64,000 nucleotides of DNA from assembly GCF_002583555.1 (NCBI RefSeq), contig NZ_BEGX01000106.1, positions 1-64,000 on the forward strand. Reading direction: 5' to 3'. A program made the translations under genes and the position numbers. The notes beneath the pieces were generated by a model. The model did no database searches. It worked only from the letters and a program-made list of their open reading frames with translations, and had not been told where the DNA came from. This DNA is from Pseudonocardia sp. N23. GTDB taxonomy: Bacteria; Actinomycetota; Actinomycetes; Mycobacteriales; Pseudonocardiaceae. Positions 35,999 through 45,117 of this stretch are shown in pieces. Each line of letters starts with the position of its first letter. Positions within the stretch are counted from its first letter, which is position 1.

Positions 35999-36015
35999 GC
36001 GATCGGAGGATGCGG

Positions 36016-36585
36016 GTGCGGGTGCTCGGCGTCGATCCGGGACTGACACGCTGCGGTATCGGCGTCGTCGACTCGACCGGGGGCCGGGGGGTCGCGTTCG
36101 TCGCTGTCGACGTCGTCCGCACCACCGCTGACGAACCGCTCGCGCAGCGCCTGCTCGCCGTCGCCGACGCGGCCGACCGGTGGATCGCCGCGTTCGCCCC
36201 GGACGTCGTCGCGGTCGAGCGCGTGTTCGCCCAGAACAACGTCCGCACGGTGATGGGCACCGCCCAGGCCAGCGGGGTCGTCGCGCTCGCAGCGGCGCGG
36301 GCCGGGCTGCCCGTCGCGTTCCACACCCCGAGCGAGGTCAAGGCCGCAGTCACCGGCGCGGGCCGCGCCGACAAGGCCCAGGTGACGACGATGGTGACCC
36401 GGCTGCTGGGCCTCGACGCCCCGCCCCGGCCCGCCGACGCCGCCGACGCGCTCGCACTGGCCATCTGCCACTGCTGGCGCGGCCCGATGCAGACGCGGAT
36501 GGCCGAGGCGCAGGCCAGGTCCGCCGAGCTCGCCAAGCGACACAAGGCCCGGCTCGCCGCCGCGGCGAAGGGAGCGTCCCGATGA
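36016..36585 (+). CDS. ruvC: Holliday junction resolvase RuvC
   Basis: 189 residues from GTG 36016. Acidic catalytic residues are visible in VLGVDPGLTRCG (Asp7), VAVERVF (Glu) and PADAADALALA (two Asp). The nuclease cleaves Holliday junctions brought by RuvAB. ATG 36010 is also in frame but directly abuts the GGAGG ribosome binding site (36005-36009), so GTG 36016 is preferred. A LexA box lies upstream. Its stop overlaps the ruvA start (ATGA). Confidence 0.95.
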   Translation: MRVLGVDPGLTRCGIGVVDSTGGRGVAFVAVDVVRTTADEPLAQRLLAVADAADRWIAAFAPDVVAVERVFAQNNVRTVMGTAQASGVVALAAARAGLPVAFHTPSEVKAAVTGAGRADKAQVTTMVTRLLGLDAPPRPADAADALALAICHCWRGPMQTRMAEAQARSAELAKRHKARLAAAAKGASR

Positions 36586-37184
36586 TCGCCAGCGTGCGCG
36601 GCGAGGTGCTGTCGATCGGCCTCGACCACGCGGTCGTCGAGGCCGGCAACGGCATCGGCTACGCCGTGTTCGCGACGCCCGCGACCCTGGCCGGGCTCCG
36701 GCGCGGCCACGAGGCCCGGCTCGCGACGCTGCTCGTGGTCAGGGAGGACTCGCTGACCCTCTTCGGGTTCGCCGACGTCGACGAGCGGGAGCTGTTCGTC
36801 CTGCTGCAGACCGTCACCGGCGTCGGCCCCCGGCTGGCGCTGGCGACGCTCGCGGTGCTCGACCCCGACACGCTGCGCCGGGCGCTGTCCGAGGGCGACC
36901 TCACGACGCTGATGCGGATCCCCGGCGTCGGCCGCAAGAGCGCGGAACGGCTGGTCGTGGAGCTGCGCGACAAGGTCGTCGCCCCCACCCCGGTCGCGCA
37001 CGGCGACGCGCCGCCGGTGCTCACCGGGAACACCCGCCGCGACCAGGTCGTCGAGGCGCTGGTCGGGCTGGGCTTCACCGCGAGGCCCGCCGAGGCCGCG
37101 GTCGACGGGGTGCTCGCAGGTGCACCCGACGCCGACCCGTCGACGCTGCTGCGGTCGGCGCTGACGCAGCTGGGCCGGACGTGA
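36582..37184 (+). CDS. ruvA: Holliday junction branch migration protein RuvA
   Basis: 200 residues: an N-terminal OB fold (MIASVRGEVLSIGLDH), helix-hairpin-helix motifs (LQTVTGVGPRLALA and LMRIPGVGRKSAERL) and a C-terminal RuvB-contact domain (RDQVVEALVGLGFTARPAE). The tetramer holds the four-way junction. Translationally coupled to ruvC. Confidence 0.95.
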   Translation: MIASVRGEVLSIGLDHAVVEAGNGIGYAVFATPATLAGLRRGHEARLATLLVVREDSLTLFGFADVDERELFVLLQTVTGVGPRLALATLAVLDPDTLRRALSEGDLTTLMRIPGVGRKSAERLVVELRDKVVAPTPVAHGDAPPVLTGNTRRDQVVEALVGLGFTARPAEAAVDGVLAGAPDADPSTLLRSALTQLGRT

Positions 37185-37226
37185 GCCGGGGGAGCGCGGC
37201 GTCGCGGGCGGGGTCGTGGGTGACCC

Positions 37227-38306
37227 GTGGGTGACGCCGTGAGCGACGAGGGCCTGCGGGAGGCCGAGCCGGAGGTCGACGACCGCGACCTCACCGCCGA
37301 GGTGCTCGAGGAGGACCTCGACGTCGAGGGTTCGCTGCGGCCGCGCCGGCTCGACGAGTTCATCGGCCAGCCCCGGGTGCGCGAACAGCTGGAGCTAGTC
37401 CTGGAGGGGGCGCGCCGCCGCGGCGCACCACCCGACCACATCCTGCTGTCCGGCCCGCCCGGGCTCGGCAAGACGAGCCTGTCGATGATCGTGGCCGCCG
37501 AGCTGGGCGCGGCGATCCGGCTGACGTCGGGACCGGCCCTGGAACGCGCGGGCGACCTCGCGGCGATGCTGTCCAACCTGCTGCCCGGCGACGTCCTGTT
37601 CATCGACGAGATCCACCGCATCGCCCGGCCCGCCGAGGAGATGCTCTACCTCGCGATGGAGGACTTCCGGGTCGACGTCGTCGTCGGCAAGGGACCAGGG
37701 GCGACGTCGATCCCGCTCGACATCGCGCCGTTCACGCTGGTCGGAGCCACGACGCGGTCCGGCGCACTGACCGGACCGCTGCGCGACCGGTTCGGCTTCA
37801 CCGGCCACATGGAGTTCTACGACGCCGCCGAGCTGGAGCTCGTGCTGCGGCGCGCGGCCGTCATTCTCGGGGTCGACCTTCGGCCGGAGGGGGCCGTCGA
37901 GATCGCCCGCCGGTCGCGCGGCACGCCCCGGATCGCGAACCGGCTCCTGCGCCGGGTGCGTGACTACGCGGAGGTCCGCGCCGACGGCGCGGTCACCCTC
38001 GAGGTGGCACGGGAGGCGCTCGCCGTCTACGACGTCGACGAGCTCGGCCTCGACCGGCTCGACCGGGCGGTGCTGTCGGCGCTGGTCAAGTCGTTCGGCG
38101 GGGGGCCGGTGGGGGTCTCCACGTTGGCCGTGGCGGTCGGCGAGGAACCCGGTACCGTCGAGGAGGTCTGCGAGCCGTATCTTCTGCGCGCAGGCATGCT
38201 GGCCCGCACGCCGCGGGGCCGGGTCGCGACCGCCGCGGCATGGGCCCATCTGGGGATGGTTCCTCCTCCGGACGTCACCGGTCAGGCGTCCCAGGCGTTG
38301 TTCTGA
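37227..38306 (+). CDS. ruvB: Holliday junction branch migration ATPase RuvB
   Basis: 359 residues. AAA+ ATPase with Walker A GPPGLGKTSL (about 76-85), Walker B FIDEIHR, sensor 1 GATTRSG, and the RuvB-specific LRPRRLDEFIGQP and the winged-helix C terminus. It drives branch migration with RuvA. No clear ribosome binding site: GTG 37227 and GTG 37239 are both possible. It lies 42 bases after ruvA in the ruvCAB transcript. Confidence 0.95.
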   Translation: MGDAVSDEGLREAEPEVDDRDLTAEVLEEDLDVEGSLRPRRLDEFIGQPRVREQLELVLEGARRRGAPPDHILLSGPPGLGKTSLSMIVAAELGAAIRLTSGPALERAGDLAAMLSNLLPGDVLFIDEIHRIARPAEEMLYLAMEDFRVDVVVGKGPGATSIPLDIAPFTLVGATTRSGALTGPLRDRFGFTGHMEFYDAAELELVLRRAAVILGVDLRPEGAVEIARRSRGTPRIANRLLRRVRDYAEVRADGAVTLEVAREALAVYDVDELGLDRLDRAVLSALVKSFGGGPVGVSTLAVAVGEEPGTVEEVCEPYLLRAGMLARTPRGRVATAAAWAHLGMVPPPDVTGQASQALF

Positions 38307-38394
38307 ACAAGGCGGTCGAGACCCCGGCGTCGCGCGATCCGCGGTGCTGGCAGACTCGGGCCGACCTGCGAAGATACGGAGATCTCAGAAGATC

Positions 38395-38868
38395 ATGGAA
38401 ACGCTGCTCTTTCCCCTGCTCATCCTCCTGCTGTTCATCCCGATCTTCCTGTCCGGTCGCAAGCAGCGCCGACAGGTGCAGGAGACCCAGCGGCTCCAGG
38501 CCGCCCTCGAGGTCGGCGACGTCGTCACCACGACGTCCGGCCTGCGCGGCACCATCGTCGACTCCTCCTACGAGGACACCATCGACCTCGAGATCGCCGA
38601 CGGTGTCGTGACGACGTGGCTGCGTGCCGCGGTCCGCGACAGGGTCGACACCACCCCCGACGACGCGTCGGAGCTGACCGGGGACGACGCCATTCCGGCG
38701 GCCCCGGCCGAGCCGGCCCGTCCGTCGCTGGAGAAGAACCCCGGCCCCGACGCCACGCCCGCCGGTGGCGCCGCCACCAACGGCACCGCCGGAACCAGCA
38801 CCAACGGCACCGCCGGTGCCACCGACGACGACGCCCAGACGGGCGGCACGCCGGGCTCGCGCAACTGA
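38395..38868 (+). CDS. yajC: Preprotein translocase accessory subunit YajC
   Basis: 157 residues. One N-terminal membrane helix (FPLLILLLFIPIFL) followed by the YajC core (QVQETQRLQAALEVGDVVTTTSGLRGTIV). The C-terminal half is a Pro/Ala/Thr/Gly-rich tail with TNGTAG repeats, longer than usual. YajC associates with SecDF at the membrane; the conserved ruvB-yajC-secD-secF order is kept. Confidence 0.92.
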   Translation: METLLFPLLILLLFIPIFLSGRKQRRQVQETQRLQAALEVGDVVTTTSGLRGTIVDSSYEDTIDLEIADGVVTTWLRAAVRDRVDTTPDDASELTGDDAIPAAPAEPARPSLEKNPGPDATPAGGAATNGTAGTSTNGTAGATDDDAQTGGTPGSRN

Positions 38869-38958
38869 CGACCCGAGGGCGGCCACCGCGATCAGACGAT
38901 CGGGCCGCCCGCCCGGGCCCCGGTCGTCGGTGCCCGGCTACCTCCTGGAGACCTGCAC

Positions 38959-40725
38959 GTGGCAACGACCCCGGGGCGCATCCGCCCCTGGCGGTACCTG
39001 GCGTCCTTCGTCGGGATCGTCGTCATCCTGTACGCCCTGGTGTTCTTCACCGGCGACGGGAAGGCCACCCCCAAGCTGGGGATCGACCTGCAGGGCGGCA
39101 CCCAGGTGACGCTCACGGCACGGACCACGACGGGTGAGGACCCGCCTCGCGACCAGCTGGTGCAGGCCCAGGAGATCATCGAACGGCGGGTGAACGGTCT
39201 CGGTGTGAGCGGCGCCGAGGTCGTCCTCGACGGCACGAACATCAACATCACCGTCCCGGGCGACGGTGGTGACGAGGCGAAGTCGCTCGGCCAGACGGCC
39301 CAGCTGCGTATCCGCCCCGTCCTGCAGGACGCGGCGGCGACTCTTCCCGGCGCCGGCACGCCGACCTCGCCGGGCGACACCGGTGGGACGGCCGACCAGG
39401 GCGGCACGGGCACCGGTCCGGGCGCTCCCGCCACCGGTCAGCCGCAGGGGCTCGGCGCGCTCGACACGTCCCACGGTGCGATCGCGCCGGTCTCGTACTC
39501 GACGCCGCTGCGCGACCCCGCCGTCGGTCCGGCTCAGCAGACGCCGCCGCCGACGCCGGGCACGACCGCCCCCGCCGCGCCCGCGGCCCCGGGCGCGGCT
39601 GCGTCGGAGCCGGTCGACCCGGCCCTGAAGGCTGCGGTCGACCAGGCCAAGGCGACCCGGCAGAGCACCGACCCGGCGACACTGCAGGCCGCCCTCGCGG
39701 CGCTGGACTGCACCAAGCAGGACCCGCTGCTCGGCTACGACGACCCGGCGCTGCCGCTCGTCGCGTGCAGCGAGGACAAGCAGGCGAAGTACATCCTCGA
39801 CAAGACGCTGATCGAGGGCACCGACATCGACAGCGCCCAGGCCGGACAGAACCAGAACAGCGTCGACTGGGTGGTCAGCCTGACGTTCAAGTCGGCGGCC
39901 GCGCAGGCGTGGGGGGACTACACGAGCCAGAACGTCGGCAAGGCAGCGGCCTTCGTCCTCGACGGCCAGGTCGTGTCCGCCCCGACGATCAACCAGCCGA
40001 TCTTCGGGACCACCGAGGTCAGCGGCAACTTCAACCAGCAACGCGCCCAGGACCTCGCCGGTGTCCTGCGCTACGGGTCGCTGCCGCTGTCGTTCCAGTC
40101 CTCGCAGGCCGAGACGATCTCGGCGACCCTCGGCACGGCGTCGTTGCAGGCGGGTCTCATCGCCGGGGCCATCGGGCTCGCGCTGGTGTTCGTCTACTGC
40201 CTGTTCTACTACCGCATCCTCGGCGTGCTGACGATCCTGTCGCTGGTCCTGTCGGGGCTGGTCGTCTACGCGGTCCTGGTGCTGCTCGGCAGATGGGTGG
40301 GCCTCACCCTCGACCTCGCCGGCGTCGCCGGGTTCATCGTGGCCATCGGCATCACGGCGGACTCGTTCGTCATCTTCTTCGAGAGACTCAAGGACGAGAT
40401 GCGGGAGGGCCGGACGTTCCGGGCGGCGGTGCCGCGCGGCTGGGTCCGCGCCCGGCGCACGATCCTGTCGGCCGACGCGGTCAGCTTCCTGGCGTCCGCG
40501 GTGCTCTACATCCTGGCCGTCGGCCAGGTGAAGGGCTTCGCGTTCACCCTCGGCATGTCGACGGTGCTCGACCTCGTCGTCGTGTTCCTGGTGACGCACC
40601 CGCTCGTCGCGCTGGCGTCGAACTCGAAGGTGTTCTCCAGCCCGGCCCTGTCGGGGCTGGGCAGCGTCGCCGCGATCGGCGCCGAACGCCGGCGTGCGGC
40701 CGCAACGGCCGGGAAGGGGGCCTGA
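38959..40725 (+). CDS. secD: Protein translocase subunit SecD
   Basis: 588 residues. First helix near 15-34, then the SecD signature LGIDLQGGTQVTL, a large periplasmic-side (outer) domain interrupted by a Pro/Ala/Thr-rich insert (about 130-215), and the C-terminal five-helix RND-like bundle. With SecF it uses the proton gradient to pull secreted proteins outward. GTG 38959 has GGAG eight bases upstream. One base separates its stop from the secF GTG. Confidence 0.95.
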   Translation: MATTPGRIRPWRYLASFVGIVVILYALVFFTGDGKATPKLGIDLQGGTQVTLTARTTTGEDPPRDQLVQAQEIIERRVNGLGVSGAEVVLDGTNINITVPGDGGDEAKSLGQTAQLRIRPVLQDAAATLPGAGTPTSPGDTGGTADQGGTGTGPGAPATGQPQGLGALDTSHGAIAPVSYSTPLRDPAVGPAQQTPPPTPGTTAPAAPAAPGAAASEPVDPALKAAVDQAKATRQSTDPATLQAALAALDCTKQDPLLGYDDPALPLVACSEDKQAKYILDKTLIEGTDIDSAQAGQNQNSVDWVVSLTFKSAAAQAWGDYTSQNVGKAAAFVLDGQVVSAPTINQPIFGTTEVSGNFNQQRAQDLAGVLRYGSLPLSFQSSQAETISATLGTASLQAGLIAGAIGLALVFVYCLFYYRILGVLTILSLVLSGLVVYAVLVLLGRWVGLTLDLAGVAGFIVAIGITADSFVIFFERLKDEMREGRTFRAAVPRGWVRARRTILSADAVSFLASAVLYILAVGQVKGFAFTLGMSTVLDLVVVFLVTHPLVALASNSKVFSSPALSGLGSVAAIGAERRRAAATAGKGA

Positions 40726-40726
40726 C

Positions 40727-42004
40727 GTGGCCTCGCAGGACACGACCACGAAAACCGTGAAGAAGCCCGCGCCGACGCGCGGAAGCACGCTGAGCAGGCT
40801 CTACACCGGCACGGGCGCGTTCGACATCGTCGGCAAGCGCAAGGTCTGGTACATCGCCTTCGGTGCGCTGGTGCTGATCTGCCTGCTCTCGATCGTCCTC
40901 CGCGGCTTCAACCTCGGGATCGACTTCACCGGCGGCACGAAGATCCAGTTCTCGGCCACCGGCGCCACCGGCCCGATCTCGACCCAGCAGGTCTCCGACG
41001 TCTACCAGCGCACCATCGGCGAGGAGCCGGCGTCGGTGCAGACAGCGGGGACGGGTGCGTCGGCGACGATCCAGCTCCGGTCCGAGCCGCTCGACCAGGC
41101 TCGGACGATCGCGCTCAAGGACGCCCTGAACCAGGAGTTCCAGCCGCTCGGCCCCGACGGCAGGCCGTCGGCGCAGGCCATCAGCGACAGCGCGGTCAGC
41201 GGCATCTGGGGTGGGCAGATCACCCGCCAGGCGGTCATCGCGCTCGCGGTGTTCCTGGTGCTGGTCACGCTGTTCCTGGCGTTCTACTTCGAACGTGCGA
41301 TGGCCGTCGCGGCGCTCGTGGCGCTCGTCCACGACGTGATCGTCACGGCCGGCATCTACTCGATCATCGGCTTCGAGGTCACCCCGGCCACGGTCATCGG
41401 GCTGCTCACGATCCTCGGGTTCTCCCTGTACGACACGGTCGTCGTGTTCGACAAGGTCCGGGAGAACGTCCGCGGCCTGCTCGGGCTGACCCGGCGCACC
41501 TACGGCGAGGCGGCGAACCTCGCGCTGAACCAGACGCTGATGCGCTCGATCAACACCTCGCTCATCGCGGTGCTGCCGGTGCTCGGCCTGATGGTCGTCG
41601 GTGTCGGGCTGCTCGGCGTCGGCACGCTGGCCGACCTGGCGCTGGTGCAGCTCGTCGGCATCGTCGCCGGTGCGCTGTCCTCGCTGATGCTGGCCACGCC
41701 GCTGCTGGTCGACCTGAAGATGCGCGACCCGCGCTTCCGCAAGCAGGCCGAGCGGGTCGCGGCCCGCCGGGCCCGCGCGGCGCGCACGGGTGGTGCCCGG
41801 GCGACCGACGCGGACGGCGACGACGACTCCACCGACGACGAGTCCATCGACCGGGAGCTGCGCCGCGAACGTGCGGCCGCCGCCGCGGCGGGCACGTCCG
41901 CCCGGGCGCAGGGCCGTGGTCCCCGGGGCGGTGGGAACGGCCGTCCGACGGGCAAGTCGGGCAGGCCGACGGCACAGCCGACCGGCAAGCAGCGCCGCCG
42001 GTGA
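40727..42004 (+). CDS. secF: Protein translocase subunit SecF
   Basis: 425 residues. SecF pattern FNLGIDFTGGTKIQF after the first helix, then the RND-type bundle (GFSLYDTVVVFDKVREN). The C-terminal tail of about 90 residues is Arg/Gly/Asp-rich and cytoplasmic. GTG 40727 follows secD after one base, and the stop overlaps the apt GTG (GTGA), so secDF-apt are coupled. Confidence 0.95.
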   Translation: MASQDTTTKTVKKPAPTRGSTLSRLYTGTGAFDIVGKRKVWYIAFGALVLICLLSIVLRGFNLGIDFTGGTKIQFSATGATGPISTQQVSDVYQRTIGEEPASVQTAGTGASATIQLRSEPLDQARTIALKDALNQEFQPLGPDGRPSAQAISDSAVSGIWGGQITRQAVIALAVFLVLVTLFLAFYFERAMAVAALVALVHDVIVTAGIYSIIGFEVTPATVIGLLTILGFSLYDTVVVFDKVRENVRGLLGLTRRTYGEAANLALNQTLMRSINTSLIAVLPVLGLMVVGVGLLGVGTLADLALVQLVGIVAGALSSLMLATPLLVDLKMRDPRFRKQAERVAARRARAARTGGARATDADGDDDSTDDESIDRELRRERAAAAAAGTSARAQGRGPRGGGNGRPTGKSGRPTAQPTGKQRRR

Positions 42005-42558
42005 CCGCGCTGCCCGTTGGCACCGACGACGAGGAGGCCGCGGAACGGCTCGCCCAGGTCAGGGCGCTGGTCCGTGACGTACCGGACTTTCCCGGGCCCG
42101 GTGTGCTGTTCCGTGACATCACCCCGGTGCTCGCCGACGGGCAGGCGCTGACCACCGTCGCGACCGAGCTCGCGGCGCTGGTCGGCGAGGCCGACCTGGT
42201 CGCGGGGGTCGAGGCGCGGGGGTTCCTCATCGGCTCGGCGGTGGCCGTCGTCGCGGGTGTCGGCGTCGTGCCGGTGCGCAAGGCGGGCAAGCTGCCGCGG
42301 GTCGCCGCGAGCCGCAGCTACTCCCTCGAGTACGGCGAGGCCACCCTGGAGCTGCCGGCGGATGTCGTGGAGGCCGGGGCGCGGGTGTTCGTCGTCGACG
42401 ACGTGCTGGCCACCGGCGGGACGGCGGCCGCGACCTGTGCGCTGCTGGCCGACGTGGGGGCCGTCGTCACCGGGTTCGGCGCCCTGGTCGAGCTGGGAGC
42501 CCTCGGCGGGCGGGCGCGGCTGGGCGACGTCGAGGTCCATGCGCTGATGACGTACTGA
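42001..42558 (+). CDS. apt: Adenine phosphoribosyltransferase
   Basis: 185 residues. Type I PRTase with DFPGPGVLFRDITPVL (adenine-binding region), VEARGFLIGSAVA, the family motif RKAGKLPR and the PRPP loop VFVVDDVLATGGTAA. It salvages adenine to AMP. The order secF-apt-relA is conserved in actinobacteria and ties purine salvage to ppGpp metabolism. GTG 42001 overlaps the secF stop. Confidence 0.95.
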   Translation: MTALPVGTDDEEAAERLAQVRALVRDVPDFPGPGVLFRDITPVLADGQALTTVATELAALVGEADLVAGVEARGFLIGSAVAVVAGVGVVPVRKAGKLPRVAASRSYSLEYGEATLELPADVVEAGARVFVVDDVLATGGTAAATCALLADVGAVVTGFGALVELGALGGRARLGDVEVHALMTY

Positions 42559-42596
42559 GCGTGCCGGTGTACTGAGCCCGGCCCGGAGCCGAGGGT

Positions 42597-42602
42597 TATC
42601 CT
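42597..42602 (+). promoter_or_regulatory. -10 element TATCCT for relA
   Basis: TANNNT match in the 62-base apt-relA gap, followed by a short leader with GGAG (42612-42615) before ATG 42621. Confidence 0.4.
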
Positions 42603-42620
42603 TCTCGAGGTGGAGCGCGC

Positions 42621-44963
42621 ATGACGGATCTGCAGCCGGCCGCACCGCCGGTCCCCGGTCCCGAGGGCCCCGGCACGGCGGTGACGAAGCCTTCGGCGAC
42701 GCGCCGCGTCCGCGCCCGGATCGCGCGCCGGATGACCCCCCAGCGGGTCGCGGTCGTCAAGCCGGTCCTCGAGCCGCTGGCGACGGTCCACCGGGCCCTG
42801 CACCCCAACGCCGACCTCGGGCTGCTGCAGCACGCCTACGACGTCGCCGAGGCCAAGCACGAGCACCAGAAGCGCAAGTCGGGCGACCCGTACATCACCC
42901 ATCCGCTCGCCGTCGCCACCATCCTGGCCGAGCTGGGCATGGACACGACGACGCTGGTCGCGGCGCTGCTGCACGACACGGTGGAGGACACCGACTACTC
43001 GCTCGACCGGCTGCGTGACGACTTCGGGGACGAGGTCGCGCACCTGGTCGACGGCGTCACCAAGCTCGACAAGGTCGAGTTCGGGTCGGCCGCCGAGGCC
43101 GAGACGATCCGCAAGATGGTCGTCGCCATGGCGCGGGACCCACGGGTGCTGGTCATCAAGCTGTCGGACCGGCTGCACAACATGCGCACCATGCGGTTCC
43201 TGTCGCCGGAGAAGCAGGCGAAGAAGGCCCGCGAGACCCTCGAGGTGATGGCGCCGCTCGCGCACCGCCTGGGCATGGCGACGGTCAAGTGGGAGCTCGA
43301 GGACCTGTCGTTCGCGATCCTGCACCCCAAGAAGTACGAGGAGATCGTGCGGCTGGTCGCCACCCGGGCGCCGTCGCGTGACACCTACCTCAAGCAGGTC
43401 ATCGACGAGGTCATGCAGCAGCTCGAGGGTGCGCGGATCGCCGCGACCGTCGAGGGCAGGCCGAAGCACTACTACTCGATCTACCGCAAGATGATCGTCA
43501 AGGGCCGCGACTTCGACGACATCCACGACCTCGTCGGGGTCCGGGTGCTGGTCGACGAGGTGCGTGACTGCTACGCCGCGATGGGCATGGTGCACGCGTT
43601 GTGGCAGCCGATGCCGGGCCGGTTCAAGGACTACATCGCCCAGCCCCGGTTCGGGGTCTACCAGTCGCTGCACACCACCGTGATCGGCCCCGACGGCAAG
43701 CCCCTCGAGGTCCAGATCCGCACCCGGGAGATGCACCGCACCGCGGAGTACGGCATCGCCGCGCACTGGCGCTACAAGGAGACCAAGGGCTCCAACGTCG
43801 CCGCGGGCGGCAACGGCATCGTCGAGATCGACGAGATGTCGTGGATGCGCCAGCTGCTCGACTGGCAGCGTGAGGCCGCCGACCCGGGGGACTTCCTGGA
43901 GTCGCTGCGCTTCGACCTCGCATCGCAGGAGATCTTCGTCTTCACGCCGAAGGGCGACGTCGTCACGCTGCCGACGGGGTCGACCCCGGTCGACCTCGCC
44001 TACGCCGTGCACACCGAGGTCGGCAACCGTTGCATCGGCTCCCGGGTCAACGGCCGTCTCGTCGCGCTGGAACGCACCCTGGAGTCCGGCGACGTCGTCG
44101 AGATCTTCACGTCCAAGGCCGAGGCCGCCGGCCCCAGCCGCGACTGGCTGCAGTTCGCCGCGTCGCCACGGGCCAAGACCAAGATCAAGCACTGGTTCGC
44201 CAAGGAGCGCCGCGAGGAGGCCATCGAGGCGGGCAAGGACGCGATCACCCGCGAGGCCCGGCGCACCGGGATGCCGCTGCAGCGGCTCGCCTCGCCGGAC
44301 TCGATGGCGGCCCTGTCGCGGGAGCTGCACTTCCCCGACCTGTCCGGGCTCTACGCCGCGGTCGGGGAGGGGCACGCGAGTGCCCGCCACGTCGTGCAGC
44401 GCCTGGTGGCGTTGCTGGGCGGGATCGAGGACGCGGAGGAGGAGCTCGCCGAGCGGGCCACTCCGTCGACGGTCCGCCAGCGCAGGCCCACCGGCGACGC
44501 GGGCGTGACCGTCGTGAACCCCGACGGCAGCTCCGCGGGCGACATGTACACCAAGCTCGCGCGGTGCTGCACGCCCGTGCCCGGCGACGACATCCTCGGT
44601 TTCGTGACGCGTGGTGGCGGGATCAGCGTCCACCGCACCGACTGCACCAACGCGCACGACCTGCAGAGCCGCGAGGAGCGGCTGCTCGACGTGGCGTGGT
44701 CGGTGTCGCCCGGGTCGGTCTTCCTCGTCGCGATCCAGGTCGAGGCACTCGACAGGCACCGGCTGCTCTCGGACGTGACGAAGGTGCTGGCCGACGAGCG
44801 CGTCAACATCCTCTCGGCGTCGGTGACGACGTCTCGGGACCGGGTCGCGGTGTCGCGGTTCAGCTTCGAGATGGGCGACCCGAAGCATCTCGGGCACGTG
44901 CTGCGCACGGTCCGCAACGTGGAGGGCGTCTACGACGTCTACCGCGTCACGTCCGCGGGCTGA
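42621..44963 (+). CDS. relA: Bifunctional (p)ppGpp synthetase/hydrolase (RelA/SpoT, Rel)
   Basis: 780 residues. The HD hydrolase domain is intact (YITHPLAVA; LLHDTVEDTDYS), then the synthetase domain with GRPKHYYSIYRKM (near 278) and VGVRVLVDEV, TGS (near 440, FTPKGDVVTLPTGSTPVDLA), a zinc-finger-like CCTPVPGDDI region, and a C-terminal ACT domain (about 697-775). Both catalytic halves appear active, so it is the bifunctional Rel of actinobacteria. ATG 42621 has a good ribosome binding site. Confidence 0.96.
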   Translation: MTDLQPAAPPVPGPEGPGTAVTKPSATRRVRARIARRMTPQRVAVVKPVLEPLATVHRALHPNADLGLLQHAYDVAEAKHEHQKRKSGDPYITHPLAVATILAELGMDTTTLVAALLHDTVEDTDYSLDRLRDDFGDEVAHLVDGVTKLDKVEFGSAAEAETIRKMVVAMARDPRVLVIKLSDRLHNMRTMRFLSPEKQAKKARETLEVMAPLAHRLGMATVKWELEDLSFAILHPKKYEEIVRLVATRAPSRDTYLKQVIDEVMQQLEGARIAATVEGRPKHYYSIYRKMIVKGRDFDDIHDLVGVRVLVDEVRDCYAAMGMVHALWQPMPGRFKDYIAQPRFGVYQSLHTTVIGPDGKPLEVQIRTREMHRTAEYGIAAHWRYKETKGSNVAAGGNGIVEIDEMSWMRQLLDWQREAADPGDFLESLRFDLASQEIFVFTPKGDVVTLPTGSTPVDLAYAVHTEVGNRCIGSRVNGRLVALERTLESGDVVEIFTSKAEAAGPSRDWLQFAASPRAKTKIKHWFAKERREEAIEAGKDAITREARRTGMPLQRLASPDSMAALSRELHFPDLSGLYAAVGEGHASARHVVQRLVALLGGIEDAEEELAERATPSTVRQRRPTGDAGVTVVNPDGSSAGDMYTKLARCCTPVPGDDILGFVTRGGGISVHRTDCTNAHDLQSREERLLDVAWSVSPGSVFLVAIQVEALDRHRLLSDVTKVLADERVNILSASVTTSRDRVAVSRFSFEMGDPKHLGHVLRTVRNVEGVYDVYRVTSAG

Positions 44964-44968
44964 CCGGC

Positions 44969-44986
44969 CGGCCGGGCCACCGGCCG
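44969..44986 (+). terminator. Hairpin after relA
   Basis: CGGCCGG-GCCA-CCGGCCG, 7-bp perfect stem with 4-base loop, 5 bases after the relA stop. No T-run. Confidence 0.5.
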
Positions 44987-45080
44987 TCCAGGCGACCGTC
45001 CGGCGCAGCGGGGCCACACGGCTCTACTCGAACGAGTGACGAAAGTGGCGCATGCATACGCACGGTGCGCATTGCAACTC

Positions 45081-45109
45081 TTGTGAGTGCTGAGAGCCGT
45101 CTCTACTGT
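45081..45109 (+). promoter_or_regulatory. Promoter TTGTGA-N17-TACTGT for the Rpf-like gene
   Basis: Well-spaced -35 and -10; the -10 ends 8 bases before GTG 45118, implying a leaderless message. A dyad ACTCG-AA-CGAGT lies further upstream at 45026-45037. Confidence 0.6.
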
Positions 45110-45117
45110 TCCGCGTC

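Noticed and set aside
38877..38910. Terminator between yajC and secD
   Set aside because: GGGCGGCC/GGCCGCCC has 8-bp arms but an 18-base loop and no T-run; the genes are normally co-transcribed.
44964..45117. c-di-AMP (ydaO) riboswitch upstream of the Rpf-like gene
   Set aside because: The region is too short and lacks the expected core; a -35/-10 pair places the transcript start at the GTG, leaving no leader for a riboswitch.
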